The notes under the pieces: generated by a model
The model's database searches: none
The model's input: only the letters and a program-made list of their open reading frames with translations
What the model was told of the DNA's origin: nothing
Part shown: in pieces, positions 42,162 to 51,271 of the stretch
Layout: each line of letters opens with the position of its first letter
Numbering within the stretch: the first letter of the stretch is position 1
Assembly: GCA_016875395.1 (NCBI GenBank)
Contig: VGRF01000016.1
Coordinates: 1-64,000, forward strand
Direction: 5' to 3'
Length of the DNA: 64,000 nucleotides
Source: Deltaproteobacteria bacterium
GTDB lineage: Bacteria > Myxococcota_A > UBA9160 > UBA6930
Program-made: the position numbers and the translations under genes

Positions 42162-43595
42162 TCAAGACACGCGACGGAACGAGTCGCGCGCCTCGTCCGT
42201 GCGTCCTGTTCCGAACTGAATCCACGCGAGCGTGTCGGTGGCGGGCGCGAGGTTTTCGCTGTTTGGATCGAACAGCTCCTCCATGCAGCGCACGGCGCGT
42301 TCCGCGTGCGGCAACGCCTCCGCGAAACGTCTCTCGCGGCCGAGGGCGTACGCCACCTGGTTCGACGAAGCGCACAGGCGCATTTTCTCACTGAACGTGC
42401 GCGCAGGCTTCGCGGTGAGCTCGGCGTGCAGCGCGAGAGTGGGAGCCGGATCGCCGCGCTTGCTCGCGATGTGCGCCTGCGACCAGCGAACTTTGAGCGC
42501 GTCTTCGCGGCCGAATGCGCCGGCGCGCGTTGCGAGCTCGCTCGCGCGGACGAGCAAGCGGTCGGCTGCGTCGAGGTCGCCGAGCTCGGCCAACACGGCG
42601 GCCTCGGCCATCAGGGGGTCCGCGAGCTTGGGAGCGTCCGCGCCGCCAGTCTTTCGCAGCGCGGCCGCGGCGCGGTCGAGCGCCTCGAAGCCACCTTGCA
42701 GATCGCCCAGCGCGAAGCGGGCTTGTGCGAGCGCCCCGCCCGCGCTCGCCGCCATGTCGCTCTCGAGTCCCAGCAGCAGCTCGATCTGTTCGCGCGCGTT
42801 TCTCAGCGACTCTTCCGCGCGTTTGTGCTCACCGAGCGAGCTCTGCGCGATGCCGAGCACCCACAGCACGGTCCCCTGCATCGCGCCGAGGGCGGTGCGC
42901 TTCGTCGCGAGCTCGAGCGCGTGCGAGATCGCTCCGAGGCCGAGCCTGGCCTCGCCCGCGTGCAGGTGAACCATCGCGAGGGTGATGTGCGCACTCACCA
43001 CCATCGGATTCTCCGGCCCCAGCGCGGCGGTGAGCGTGTCGATCTGCGTCGAGGCGAGCAGGATCGCTCGTCGGGGATCTCGTGCAGCGACCGCGTCGAC
43101 GTACTTGGCGCCGGCCTGCAGCGTGAGTTGGTGAGCCGCGCCGAAGCGCGCCTCGGCGCGCTCACGCGCAGCCGCCGCGAGCCGTTCGGCGCTCGCGGCA
43201 TCTCCGGTGCGGCCCGCAATGTCGCTGCGGCGGAGGTTCACCTCGACCGCAACGCGCGTCGCGCCAGCGCCAGCGCTGTCCGCGAGCTGCTGGATCGACA
43301 CGAGCAGGCCGTCCACCGCGTCCGCGTCTCCGCGCTCGATGAGCTTCTCCTGCAGGGAGTCGAGGGCTGCGCTCGTCTGGGCGAGACGCGGATCCGATTC
43401 CGCGAACAGCACCGCTTCGCGAAATGCGAGCAGGGTCTGCTCTCGCGCGGTGGTGAGATCTCCGCTCGCCGTCGCCTTCTCGGCCTCGGCGCGCGCCTTT
43501 TCCCACACGTCGTGACGCGCGAATCTCTGTGGACTCTGCGCTAGCGCGTGGCTGCCCACGAACAGCGCGAGAACCAGCCCAAGTCTCGCCTTCAT
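42162..43595 (-). CDS. Secreted TPR-repeat protein
   Basis: 477 residues. A signal peptide (ARLGLVLALFVGSHALAQS) leads into a series of helix pairs resembling tetratricopeptide repeats: AKYVDAVAARDPRRAILLAS, MVVSAHITLAMVHLHAGEAR and SSLGEHKRAEESLRNAREQI. The C-terminus, EALPHAERAVRCMEELFDP, is another repeat. Such proteins act as periplasmic scaffolds; the partner is unknown. Start ATG 43595. It lies between the P450 gene (divergent) and the decayed transglutaminase-like gene. Confidence 0.75.
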   Translation of the reverse strand: MKARLGLVLALFVGSHALAQSPQRFARHDVWEKARAEAEKATASGDLTTAREQTLLAFREAVLFAESDPRLAQTSAALDSLQEKLIERGDADAVDGLLVSIQQLADSAGAGATRVAVEVNLRRSDIAGRTGDAASAERLAAAARERAEARFGAAHQLTLQAGAKYVDAVAARDPRRAILLASTQIDTLTAALGPENPMVVSAHITLAMVHLHAGEARLGLGAISHALELATKRTALGAMQGTVLWVLGIAQSSLGEHKRAEESLRNAREQIELLLGLESDMAASAGGALAQARFALGDLQGGFEALDRAAAALRKTGGADAPKLADPLMAEAAVLAELGDLDAADRLLVRASELATRAGAFGREDALKVRWSQAHIASKRGDPAPTLALHAELTAKPARTFSEKMRLCASSNQVAYALGRERRFAEALPHAERAVRCMEELFDPNSENLAPATDTLAWIQFGTGRTDEARDSFRRVS

Positions 43596-43725
43596 CGTCG
43601 ATCCCCTCAGCGCCTGGCCCGCGCTCTCGCGATGCTCTCCCGCCGCGCGAGCGAATCGCAACAAGATTCGGGCTTCCTCTTCAGAGCCGCGTGTCACAAG
43701 CTCGCGGCTCGTTCCGGAGCCCCGC

Positions 43726-44937
43726 ATGAGCGCCGCCTTCGACCTCGCGACGATCGACATCTACGACCCCGCGCAATACGAGACAGCGTTCCCGCACGAG
43801 AAGTTCGCGTTTCTGCGCGAGCACGCGCCGGTGCACTGGCACCCGACGCCGGACGGCAACGGCTTCTGGCTGCTCTCGCGCCACGACGCGGTGATCGAGG
43901 CGTCGAGCGATCCACTCACGTTCAGCGCCGAGCTTGGCGGCGTCGTGATCGAGGACCTCGAGCCGCAGCGCCTCGCACAAATGCGCGGTCAGCTGCTCGC
44001 GATGGATCCGCCGAAGCACCGCGAGGTTCGGCGCAAGGTGCTGGTCGGCTTCACGCCGGGCCTGGTGGGACGCATGGAGCCGTTCCTGCGCGAGCGCGCG
44101 CGCGCCGTAATGACTTCGGCCGCGGAGAAGGGCGCGTGCGACTTCGTGCACGAGATGGCAGCGCAGCTTCCGCTGCAGGTGATCTGCGAGATCTTCGGAA
44201 TTCCCGAGGTCGACCGCGGCTGGATCGTGGATGCGGCCGACCGCGTGATCGGGCGCGACGATCACGAGCTCGATCCCGAACAGAACAATGGCCAGGCGAG
44301 CTTCAAGCTCGGCGCCTACGGCTTTCAGCTCGCCAGCGAGCGCCAGGGGAAGGGCGGCGCGGATCTGATCTCGCAGCTCGTGAACGCACCCGGCGACGCC
44401 GCGATCACGCCGGTCGAGTTCGCGAGCCTGTTCATCCAGCTATTCGTCGCGGGCAACGAGACGTCGCGCACGCTGCTCACGGGAACGCTGGTCGCGTTCA
44501 CCGAGAATCCCGACTCGTACCGCGCGCTCGAGCGCGAGCCGCAGCTGCTCGAGACGGCGATCGAGGAGATGCTGCGCTGGACGACGCCCGTGCACTACTT
44601 CCGCCGCACCGCGACGCGCGACATCGAGCTCCAGGGCCACAAGATCCGCGCGGGCCAGAAGGTGGTGCTGCACTACACGTCGGCAGACTTCGACGAGCGC
44701 GTGTTCGCCGAGCCGTTTCGCTTCGACATTCGCCGCGATCCGAACCCGCACCTCGCGTTCGGCTGGGGCGAGCACTTCTGCCTCGGCGCAAAGCTCGCGC
44801 GCCTCGAAGCGCGCGTGTTCTGGGAGGAGTTCTTCGCGCGCTTCCGCGGGTTCGAGCTGGTGGGCCCGGTGCGGCGCATGCGCTCGAACCTCAACAACTC
44901 GCACAAAGAGATCCGCGTGAGGCTGACGGTGCGGTAG
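43726..44937 (+). CDS. Cytochrome P450 (CYP125/CYP142-like)
   Basis: 403 residues. Heme-binding loop FGWGEHFCLGAKLAR, I-helix LFVAGNETSRTLLTG (AGxxT), K-helix EEMLRWTTPVHYFRR (E-x2-R) and MDPPKHREVRRKVLVGFTP. The closest groups are bacterial P450s that oxidise steroid or fatty side chains, such as CYP125/142, but identity is not proven. It needs a ferredoxin and reductase, which are not in the window. Confidence 0.9.
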   Translation: MSAAFDLATIDIYDPAQYETAFPHEKFAFLREHAPVHWHPTPDGNGFWLLSRHDAVIEASSDPLTFSAELGGVVIEDLEPQRLAQMRGQLLAMDPPKHREVRRKVLVGFTPGLVGRMEPFLRERARAVMTSAAEKGACDFVHEMAAQLPLQVICEIFGIPEVDRGWIVDAADRVIGRDDHELDPEQNNGQASFKLGAYGFQLASERQGKGGADLISQLVNAPGDAAITPVEFASLFIQLFVAGNETSRTLLTGTLVAFTENPDSYRALEREPQLLETAIEEMLRWTTPVHYFRRTATRDIELQGHKIRAGQKVVLHYTSADFDERVFAEPFRFDIRRDPNPHLAFGWGEHFCLGAKLARLEARVFWEEFFARFRGFELVGPVRRMRSNLNNSHKEIRVRLTVR

Positions 44938-44960
44938 CGGCGCAGGTCCGGCCCGCGCGC

Positions 44961-45776
44961 CTACGCCGCAGCGAGCTCGAGCGCGCCTACTGCGCCGGCG
45001 TATTCGCCGCGCTCGAGGAAGATCGCGTCGCGACCGAAGGCGCTGGTGATTTGGTGGAGGACGCCGCACAGGCTCGGGTTCGCGCGCAGGGTGGAGCCGC
45101 CGAACACGATCTGGCGCAGGCCGTGCGGGGCCGCGAGGCCGGCGCAGATCAGCGCGACGTTCTCGCCGACGAGGCCCATGATCGCGCTCGCGACGTCTTC
45201 GGGCGCGGGCTTGTGGCCGTCGCGCAGTACGGGCTTGCCGAAGTTCGCAGCTGTTAGGTCGCCCGTGAGCGCGATCTCGCCGGGCCGGTAGATGTCGGAA
45301 ACGAGCATGTCGACGTGGCGGCGGTCGCCCCGCGCAGCGAGCGCGCAGATCTGGTCGAAGCTCGCGCTGCCGAGCAGCAGCGCAGCGAGGCCCATCACGG
45401 TGCCGCCGCCGAGGGCGGTGCCGCCGACGCGGCTCACCGAGAGGCGGTCCGCGAGCATCGCGCTGGTGCCGGTGCCGACCGAAACGAGGAGGAACGGGTG
45501 GGGTGCGCTGCGGCCTTCGGCATCGAGCAGCGCGGTGGCGCCGGCGCCCCACGCGGCGAACTCGTTCACGCGCACGGCTTCCGCGCCGAGCCGGCGGGAC
45601 AGCTCGGAGGCGCCGCCTCCGGTGAGGCCGATCCGCCGCGGCGAGAGCTTTGCGACCAGCTTCTCGGCGTGCGCAGGATCACCGGCGGGCAACACCTCGT
45701 GCACCACCTCGCCGCCGCTGCGAATTGCCACTTTCGTGAGGCTCGCGCCCGAGTCGATGCCGACCGCGTCCACCAT
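44961..45776 (-). CDS. Type II pantothenate kinase (Fumble-like)
   Basis: 271 residues. AVGIDSGASLTKVAIRSGGE, LLVSVGTGTSAMLADRLSVS, GGTALGGGTVMGLAALLLG and IVFGGSTLRANPSL match eukaryotic-type (PanK II) kinases with the ASKHA fold. It phosphorylates pantothenate, the first step of CoA synthesis. Start ATG 45776. The window's CoA-dependent enzymes use its product, but no other CoA gene is here. Confidence 0.87.
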   Translation of the reverse strand: MVDAVGIDSGASLTKVAIRSGGEVVHEVLPAGDPAHAEKLVAKLSPRRIGLTGGGASELSRRLGAEAVRVNEFAAWGAGATALLDAEGRSAPHPFLLVSVGTGTSAMLADRLSVSRVGGTALGGGTVMGLAALLLGSASFDQICALAARGDRRHVDMLVSDIYRPGEIALTGDLTAANFGKPVLRDGHKPAPEDVASAIMGLVGENVALICAGLAAPHGLRQIVFGGSTLRANPSLCGVLHQITSAFGRDAIFLERGEYAGAVGALELAAA

Positions 45777-45896
45777 TGCGCCGACCGCTCCCGATCTGAG
45801 TCCGACCCGATTCAGCTTCGCTCGCGAGGCGTCACAATTCGGTGTCGGCTGATTGCGCCGCTGATATACCTCGGATTCTTCGCAGCGCGGGGCGCC

Positions 45897-47600
45897 ATGT
45901 ATACCCAGTTCTACGGCCTGCGTGAGAAGCCTTTCACGCTGAGTCCCGATCCGAAGTACCTGTTCCTGTCGGACTCGCACCGCGAGGCGCTCGCGCATCT
46001 GCTCTACGGCATCGAGCAGGGCGAGGGCTTCATCGCGGTGACCGGCGAAGTCGGCACGGGTAAGACCACGCTCTGCCGCACGCTGCTCGACCGGCTCGAC
46101 CCGAGCACCGAGGTCGCATTCGTGTTCAACCCGCCGCTCAGCGGGATGGAGCTGCTGCAGGCGATCCATCACGAGCTCGGCCTGCTCGGCGGCGAAGCGA
46201 CGCGCCAGGAGCTGACCGAGGAGCTGAACCAGTTCCTGCTCGAGAAGAAGGCGCAGGGTCGGCGCGTGCTGCTGATCATCGACGAGGCGCAGAACCTCGA
46301 GCGCGACGCGCTCGAGCAGGTGCGCTTGTTAGGCAACCTCGAGACGAGCACGGCGAAGCTGATCCAGATCATCCTGCTCGGGCAGCCCGAGCTCGACGCG
46401 AAGCTCGAGTCGACCGATCTCCGGCAGCTGCGCCAGCGCATCACGGTGCGCTGGCGGCTCGCGCCCCTGAACGCGGCGGAGACGCGCGAGTACGTGACGC
46501 ATCGCCTCAAGGTCGCCGGCGCGGCGCGCGAGCTGTTCACCGAGCTCGCGACCCGCGAGGTGCACCGCCGCTCGCGCGGCATCCCGCGCGTGATCAATCT
46601 GCTGTGCGACCGAGCGCTGCTCGCAGGTTTTGCCGCGCAGTCGCAGTCGATCGGCCTCGGTCTCGTCTCGCAGGTGGAGAAGGAGATCGCGGGACCGCCG
46701 AAGGGCGGCAGCTACTTCGCGAGCTGGCGCGATCGCTTCGTAGTGCGCCCTGACTTGCTCGTGGCGGCGCTCGTGGGCGCGGCGGCCGTGGCGCTCGCGC
46801 TCGGGATCGCGCTCAGCGCGGGCTGGCTGCGCGGTGACGCGAAGGAGGCGCCGCCCGATGTCGCGGCCGGAGCGCGAGAGGAGCGGGTGGCCGAGCCCCG
46901 GCGAGCACTCGAGCTGCCGGAGGTGTCGTCGCCGCCGCCCGCCGAGCCGCGCGTGAATCTCGCCGAGGCGCTCGCGCGGCTCTCGCCCGCCGCGACGGGT
47001 GCCGCGAGCTTCGACGCGCTGCTCGAAGCCTGGGGTGAGCCGCGCGCGGGCGCGGACGTGCTCTCGATCGGGCAGGTGCAGGATCAGCTGCGCGCGCGCT
47101 GGTTCTCCGTGATCGCCCTCGTGAGCAGCGACCTCGACGCGCTGCGCAAGATCGATCGCCCTGCGCTGCTCATGCTGAAGGCGCTCGACGGCGCGGCGCG
47201 GCCGGTACTGCTGGAGCGCATCGATGCGGACTCCGCACGGTTGCGCGGGCTCGCCTTCGAGGGCTCGGCAAGCGTGCCCCTCAGCGACCTCGCGGCGCAC
47301 TGGGATCGCACGGCGTACGTCGCATGGCGGAACTCGGCGCAGCTGCCGGAGCTGCTCGTACGAGGCGAGCAGACCGAAGCGGTGATCTGGCTGCAGAACG
47401 CGCTCACGCAGCTGGGACTCTTCGCGGGGGGCGCCACGGGCCGCTTCGACGCGGAGACTGCGCGTGCCGTACGCGCTTTCCAGCGCGCACAGGGAATCGC
47501 GCCTGACGCAGCGGTGGGGCCGTTCACGCAGCTGATGCTCTACGGGGCGCTGCCGGAGTCTGGCGCGCCGTCGCCGCGTCTCGCGGAGCCCGCGGCGTGA
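45897..47600 (+). CDS. gspA: GspA/ExeA-like AAA ATPase of type II secretion assembly
   Basis: 567 residues. MYTQFYGLREKPFTLSPDPK is the ExeA N-terminus. Walker A is VTGEVGTGKTTLCRTLLD, Walker B LLIIDEAQNLERDALE. A single membrane helix lies around residues 285-307, and the last part has a peptidoglycan-binding repeat (AVIWLQNALTQLGLFAGGAT). In Aeromonas the pair ExeA/ExeB remodels peptidoglycan so that the type II secretin can assemble. Overlaps gspB by 4 bases. No other type II secretion gene lies nearby. Confidence 0.88.
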   Translation: MYTQFYGLREKPFTLSPDPKYLFLSDSHREALAHLLYGIEQGEGFIAVTGEVGTGKTTLCRTLLDRLDPSTEVAFVFNPPLSGMELLQAIHHELGLLGGEATRQELTEELNQFLLEKKAQGRRVLLIIDEAQNLERDALEQVRLLGNLETSTAKLIQIILLGQPELDAKLESTDLRQLRQRITVRWRLAPLNAAETREYVTHRLKVAGAARELFTELATREVHRRSRGIPRVINLLCDRALLAGFAAQSQSIGLGLVSQVEKEIAGPPKGGSYFASWRDRFVVRPDLLVAALVGAAAVALALGIALSAGWLRGDAKEAPPDVAAGAREERVAEPRRALELPEVSSPPPAEPRVNLAEALARLSPAATGAASFDALLEAWGEPRAGADVLSIGQVQDQLRARWFSVIALVSSDLDALRKIDRPALLMLKALDGAARPVLLERIDADSARLRGLAFEGSASVPLSDLAAHWDRTAYVAWRNSAQLPELLVRGEQTEAVIWLQNALTQLGLFAGGATGRFDAETARAVRAFQRAQGIAPDAAVGPFTQLMLYGALPESGAPSPRLAEPAA

Positions 47601-48517
47601 GCACGATCCTGAAGGCGCTGAAGCGCCTCGACGAGGAGCGCCGCGCCGAGGCGGGGCCGAAGACGCTCGGAGAGCAGGTCCTCGCTGGCGCTAGCGCCCC
47701 GCGCGCGACGGCCGCCCGCCCTAACAAACGCATCGCGATCGCCGCTGGCATCGGGCTCTGCCTGCTCGGCGGCGCCGCATACTTCGTGGCGACGAGCGAC
47801 CCCGCGCCGACGCCCGCGCCCGCATCGCCACCAGCGGCAACCCGTTCGCCGGAGGAAATGGCCGCGGCGGTCGCGCGGGCGGAGCCCGATGCGCTCCCGC
47901 GGCGCGGCGCGCCACTCGCTGGCGACGAGATCGACGCCGACGTGCGAAGGCAGCTCGCCGCGAGGGAGGTGCGGGATGCGACAGCGGCGCAAGCGAGCTC
48001 GACTCTTCCGGCGGCGGGCCACCAACCGGAGCCGCGGGTGGGCGCCGAGATCCCGCCAGAGACGCGACTGGAGGAGCAGCGCGCGCGTGCGGAAGCGCTG
48101 CGCCGCCTCGCGGCGCGCCGTGCAGGAGCAGAGCCGGCGCGAGACGGCGTAACAACTCACGATGCGCCTGCGCGGAGCGTGTCGCCGGCGCTGCCGGATC
48201 CGCCGCGCGATGCTCCGATCGCGCGCGCGGAGCCGGTTCGCGACAAGCCGGCGCCTCCCGCGCCCGCGCAAAGCCCGGAGCCCGAGCTGCCGGCGCCTGC
48301 TGCTGCGACCAGCCCCCCGCCTGCGCTGGTCGTCGAGCGCACGCAGTGGCACCCCGCCGCCGAGAAGCGCAGCGCGTGGGTGAGCGCCGGCGGCGAGACG
48401 CGCGAGCTGCGCGAAGGCGACGTGATCGAGGGCGCGATCGTTCGGGAGATCCGCCCTTCGAGCGTGCTGTTCGCGTTCGAGGGCGAAGAGCTGAAGCGCG
48501 GAGTCGGCGAACGCTGA
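47597..48517 (+). CDS. gspB: GspB-like type II secretion assembly protein
   Basis: 306 residues from GTG 47597. STILKALKRLDEERRAEAGP at the start, a membrane helix (AIAAGIGLCLLGGAAYFVA), a long Pro/Ala-rich periplasmic linker, and the C-terminal GspB domain AWVSAGGETRELREGDVIEG and EIRPSSVLFAFEGEELKRG. It binds the secretin-assembly ATPase encoded directly upstream and transduces its work to the secretin. The first helix is the usual ExeB cytoplasmic anchor. Confidence 0.85.
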   Translation: MSTILKALKRLDEERRAEAGPKTLGEQVLAGASAPRATAARPNKRIAIAAGIGLCLLGGAAYFVATSDPAPTPAPASPPAATRSPEEMAAAVARAEPDALPRRGAPLAGDEIDADVRRQLAAREVRDATAAQASSTLPAAGHQPEPRVGAEIPPETRLEEQRARAEALRRLAARRAGAEPARDGVTTHDAPARSVSPALPDPPRDAPIARAEPVRDKPAPPAPAQSPEPELPAPAAATSPPPALVVERTQWHPAAEKRSAWVSAGGETRELREGDVIEGAIVREIRPSSVLFAFEGEELKRGVGER

Positions 48518-48521
48518 TCGC

Positions 48522-48653
48522 TCAGCCCGCGCGCCAGCGCCGCCTCACCGCGCGCGTGTCCGGCTGTCCCGCGCGCTCCCAGAGGACCCACAGCGCACGT
48601 TCGACGTCGAGCCGAAAGATCGGGTCCGCGCGGTCGAACGAGGCGAAGCGCAC
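48522..48653 (-). CDS. Small possible protein, 43 residues
   Basis: GTG 48653 opens VRFASFDRADPIFRLDVERA and the frame ends RRRWRAG. Residues are coding-like and the stop is 5 bases past the gspB stop (convergent). No family is recognised, and there is no clear ribosome site. It may be a real short gene or an end fragment of a lost one. Confidence 0.35.
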   Translation of the reverse strand: MRFASFDRADPIFRLDVERALWVLWERAGQPDTRAVRRRWRAG

Positions 48654-48696
48654 CGCGGCTTGAACGCGCGCCCGGAGAGCGCGAGCCGGCGCCAGC

Positions 48697-49575
48697 TCAC
48701 TTCAGCGAGATGCTGCCGTTGCTCGCGCGCAGCTTGATCGGTGCGCCGCCGCGGCCGAGCGTGCACTTGAGGCGGCCGTCCTTCTCTTGCGGAGCGCACG
48801 GCATTTCGCGCTGTGCGCGGATCACGCCGTTGTCGACGCGAATGTCGACATCGCCGTCGACCTGCTCCGGCAGATCGAGCTCGATGCGGCCGTTGCTCGT
48901 GGCGAGCACGATGCCCTGCGCGTCCACGCTCGCGAGCTGGCACCAGATCGCCCCGTTCGAGGTCGCTGCGTCGACCGAGCCTTTGTGTTCGTGCAGATCG
49001 ATCTTGCCGTTCGACGAGCGCGCCACGATGCGTCCGCAGATGCAATCGGCGTGCACGCGCGCGTTCGAGGTGTGCACTTCGACGTCGCCGACGATGTCGG
49101 CCACGCGTACCGGTCCGTTGCTCGAGTGCGCACGCAGCGGAGCGCGCAGCCCGGAGACGTGCACCGTGCCGTTGGAGCTGTTCACGCTCACGCGCGTCGC
49201 ACGCGGCACGCGCACCTCGAGGTCGGCCTTGCCCCGTAACAAGAAGCGGCCCGGCACGTCGACCTCGACCACGAGCTCTCCGCTCACGTCGCGCGCGGTG
49301 ACCTTGATCTCGTCAGCGCGGCGTGCCGCGTCTTCGAGCGATTCGCCGCGCGCTGCGCGCGTGATCTTCAGCGCGACGTCGCTGCGCTCTTCGCCGATCA
49401 CCTGCGTGCGCCCGTTCTCGTTCTCGATCGCGAGGCCGCCGCGGGGCGCCGGCAGCATGCGCGTCTCTTCGAGCTCCGCGCGCTCGCGCCACGGGATGCC
49501 TTGCAGCAGCGAGCGCAGGAACCCGCCGAAGCGCGACGAACCCTCACCATCGTGTTCGTCGCGCTGCCAGCTCAC
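48697..49575 (-). CDS. DUF4097 adhesin-like beta-repeat protein
   Basis: 292 residues from GTG 49575 (overlapping the sir2 stop). The C-terminal half is a beta-helix-like set of short repeats with the SSNGxV/I pattern: SVNSSNGTVHVSGL, HSSNGPVRVADI, RSSNGKIDLHEH and ATSNGRIELDLP. This is the DUF4097 pattern of surface or regulatory proteins. The N-terminus is charged and lacks a clear signal peptide, so location is uncertain. Last gene of a rhomboid-sir2-DUF4097 operon. Confidence 0.75.
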   Translation of the reverse strand: MSWQRDEHDGEGSSRFGGFLRSLLQGIPWRERAELEETRMLPAPRGGLAIENENGRTQVIGEERSDVALKITRAARGESLEDAARRADEIKVTARDVSGELVVEVDVPGRFLLRGKADLEVRVPRATRVSVNSSNGTVHVSGLRAPLRAHSSNGPVRVADIVGDVEVHTSNARVHADCICGRIVARSSNGKIDLHEHKGSVDAATSNGAIWCQLASVDAQGIVLATSNGRIELDLPEQVDGDVDIRVDNGVIRAQREMPCAPQEKDGRLKCTLGRGGAPIKLRASNGSISLK

Positions 49576-50381
49576 GACTGCGTCCCCCGCGCGTGCTCGA
49601 CCAGCCGCGTGAGCACCGCGCCGCCGGGGCCCTGCAGCGAAACGCTCGCGTACGGCGTGAACTCGCTCTCGTACGGGTTCACCTCGATCGCGTTTCCGCC
49701 GCGCCGCAGCACGTCCATCGGAAACTCGGCCGCGGGGTACACGGTCGCCGACGTGCCGATCACGAGAATGCAGTTCGCGCGCTCGACGGCGGCGATGCAG
49801 GCGCGCAGCGTTCGCGGCGGAATCGGCTCGCCGAAGCTCACGGTGTCGGCCTTCACGATGCCGCCACACTCGGGACAGAGCGGCGGCAGGTTATCAGGGT
49901 CGACCGTGATCGCGCGCGGATGGAAGCGCGTGTGGCAGCCGAGGCAGCGCAGCCAATGGTGATTCCCGTGGATCTCGAGCAGCCCGCGCTGGCCGGCTTG
50001 GCCGTGCAGGTCGTCCACGTTCTGCGTGATGACGGTGTCGAGCAGGTCCATCTCTTCGAGTGCGACGAGCGCGCGGTGGCCCGCATTCGGCTTCGCGGCG
50101 CCGAGCGTCTCGGCGAGCCCGATCGCCCAGGGCTCCTTCGGGTTCAGGCGCTCGCGCCACGCCTTCGCGGGATCGCGCATGAAGCGCTGGTAGCCGTCGA
50201 GCGGCGGCTCGCCGTACTTCGTCCAGAGCCCGCCAGGACCGCGGAAGGGAGGAATGCCGCTCTCGACGGAGAGCCCGGCGCCGGTGAGCGCCACGACCGA
50301 GCGAGCCGCGCGCAGCATGCGCGCCGCCTGCGCGATGCGCGCATCGAGCTCGGGCGTGAGCGTGAAGTCGTCGCTGCTCAT
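49572..50381 (-). CDS. Sirtuin (NAD-dependent protein deacylase)
   Basis: 269 residues. VVALTGAGLSVESGIPPFRG (NAD site), TQNVDDLHGQAG, EIHGNHHWLRCLGC (catalytic His and zinc Cys), LPPLCPECGGIVKADTVSFG (second zinc pair) and LVIGTSATVYPAAEFP. All sirtuin landmarks are present, so it probably removes acyl groups from lysines. Stop and start codons overlap those of both operon neighbours. Bacterial sirtuins often regulate acyl-CoA synthetases, a useful link to the CoA-rich gene set here. Confidence 0.9.
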   Translation of the reverse strand: MSSDDFTLTPELDARIAQAARMLRAARSVVALTGAGLSVESGIPPFRGPGGLWTKYGEPPLDGYQRFMRDPAKAWRERLNPKEPWAIGLAETLGAAKPNAGHRALVALEEMDLLDTVITQNVDDLHGQAGQRGLLEIHGNHHWLRCLGCHTRFHPRAITVDPDNLPPLCPECGGIVKADTVSFGEPIPPRTLRACIAAVERANCILVIGTSATVYPAAEFPMDVLRRGGNAIEVNPYESEFTPYASVSLQGPGGAVLTRLVEHARGTQS

Positions 50382-51070
50382 CAGTGGTACTGCCTGCGGC
50401 GGCGCTCGTCGTCGCCGTCGAGCGCGCGCAGCTTCTTGCGCATGCGCCAGCGGCGGAACTTGTACTGCAGCTGCGAGATCGTGATGCCCGCATCGCCACT
50501 GCCCGCGAGAAGCGCGAGGCCGACGAGCACGCCGCCGAGGTGGCCGACGTGGCTCACGCCCGGCGTCGCGAAGATCAGGTCCATGAGGAACAGGAACGGA
50601 ATCAGATAGAGCGCGCGCAGCGGGATCGGCGGGATGATCAGAAGAATCCGGCGATCGGGCCAGGTGAGCGAGTGCGCGAGCAGCACCGCGTAGATCGCGC
50701 CCGATGCGCCGAGCGTCATCGTCGATCCCGAGAGGCCGAGGTAGAAGAGCGCGCCCTGCCAGAGCGCGATGATCATGCCCGCGCCGGTGCCAGTGATTAG
50801 GTAGTACCGCAGGAACTTCTCGGTTCCCCACGCGCTCGCGATCTCGCTGCCGAACATCCAGAGCATCAGCAGGTTCGCGACGAGGTGCCAAGGGCCGCCG
50901 TGCACCCACATGTACGTGAAGAGCCGCCACACCTGGCCGTGCTCCCACACGAGCTGCGGCTCGACGTACATGAACGCGGCGATGCCGAAGCCTTGCGCGA
51001 GGAAGAGGGCGACGTGCACGCCGAGCAGCCACTTGATCACGTCGGGCGTGTGCGCCGGCCCGAATCGCAT
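50381..51070 (-). CDS. Rhomboid-family intramembrane serine protease
   Basis: 229 residues with six or seven membrane helices. MRFGPAHTPDVIKWLLGVHV is a usual N-terminus. MWVHGGPWHLVANLLMLWMF, GASGAIYAVLLAHSL (catalytic G-x-S-G) and GVSHVGHLGGVLVGLALL (catalytic His) complete the Ser-His dyad. The cytosolic tail is basic (RRWRMRKKLRALDGDDE). Start ATG 51070 chosen over a longer frame at 51136. A TAGGAT box and a weak hairpin (51250-51268) lie in the 200-base gap upstream. Confidence 0.87.
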   Translation of the reverse strand: MRFGPAHTPDVIKWLLGVHVALFLAQGFGIAAFMYVEPQLVWEHGQVWRLFTYMWVHGGPWHLVANLLMLWMFGSEIASAWGTEKFLRYYLITGTGAGMIIALWQGALFYLGLSGSTMTLGASGAIYAVLLAHSLTWPDRRILLIIPPIPLRALYLIPFLFLMDLIFATPGVSHVGHLGGVLVGLALLAGSGDAGITISQLQYKFRRWRMRKKLRALDGDDERRRRQYH

Positions 51071-51271
51071 CTGTGCGCCGCCTCGTCCGTACACGCGTCT
51101 CGCTCCGTCTGTGTTGCCCGCTTCGGCCGGGCGCACGGAGCGACCTGAGCGATGCGCGCGGTGGCGGGCCTACCGATGGGTTCGTGCTGGATTCTGCGCG
51201 GGGGGCGCGGGGCCGCGCAATGAGGGCATCCTAACCGTGGCCGCGAAGCGGGGTCAACGAGAAACCCCAGC

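Noticed and set aside
51250-51268. Terminator between the LLM and rhomboid genes
   Set aside because: The GGGGT/ACCCC stem is only 5 bases and no T-run follows, so it is too weak to call.
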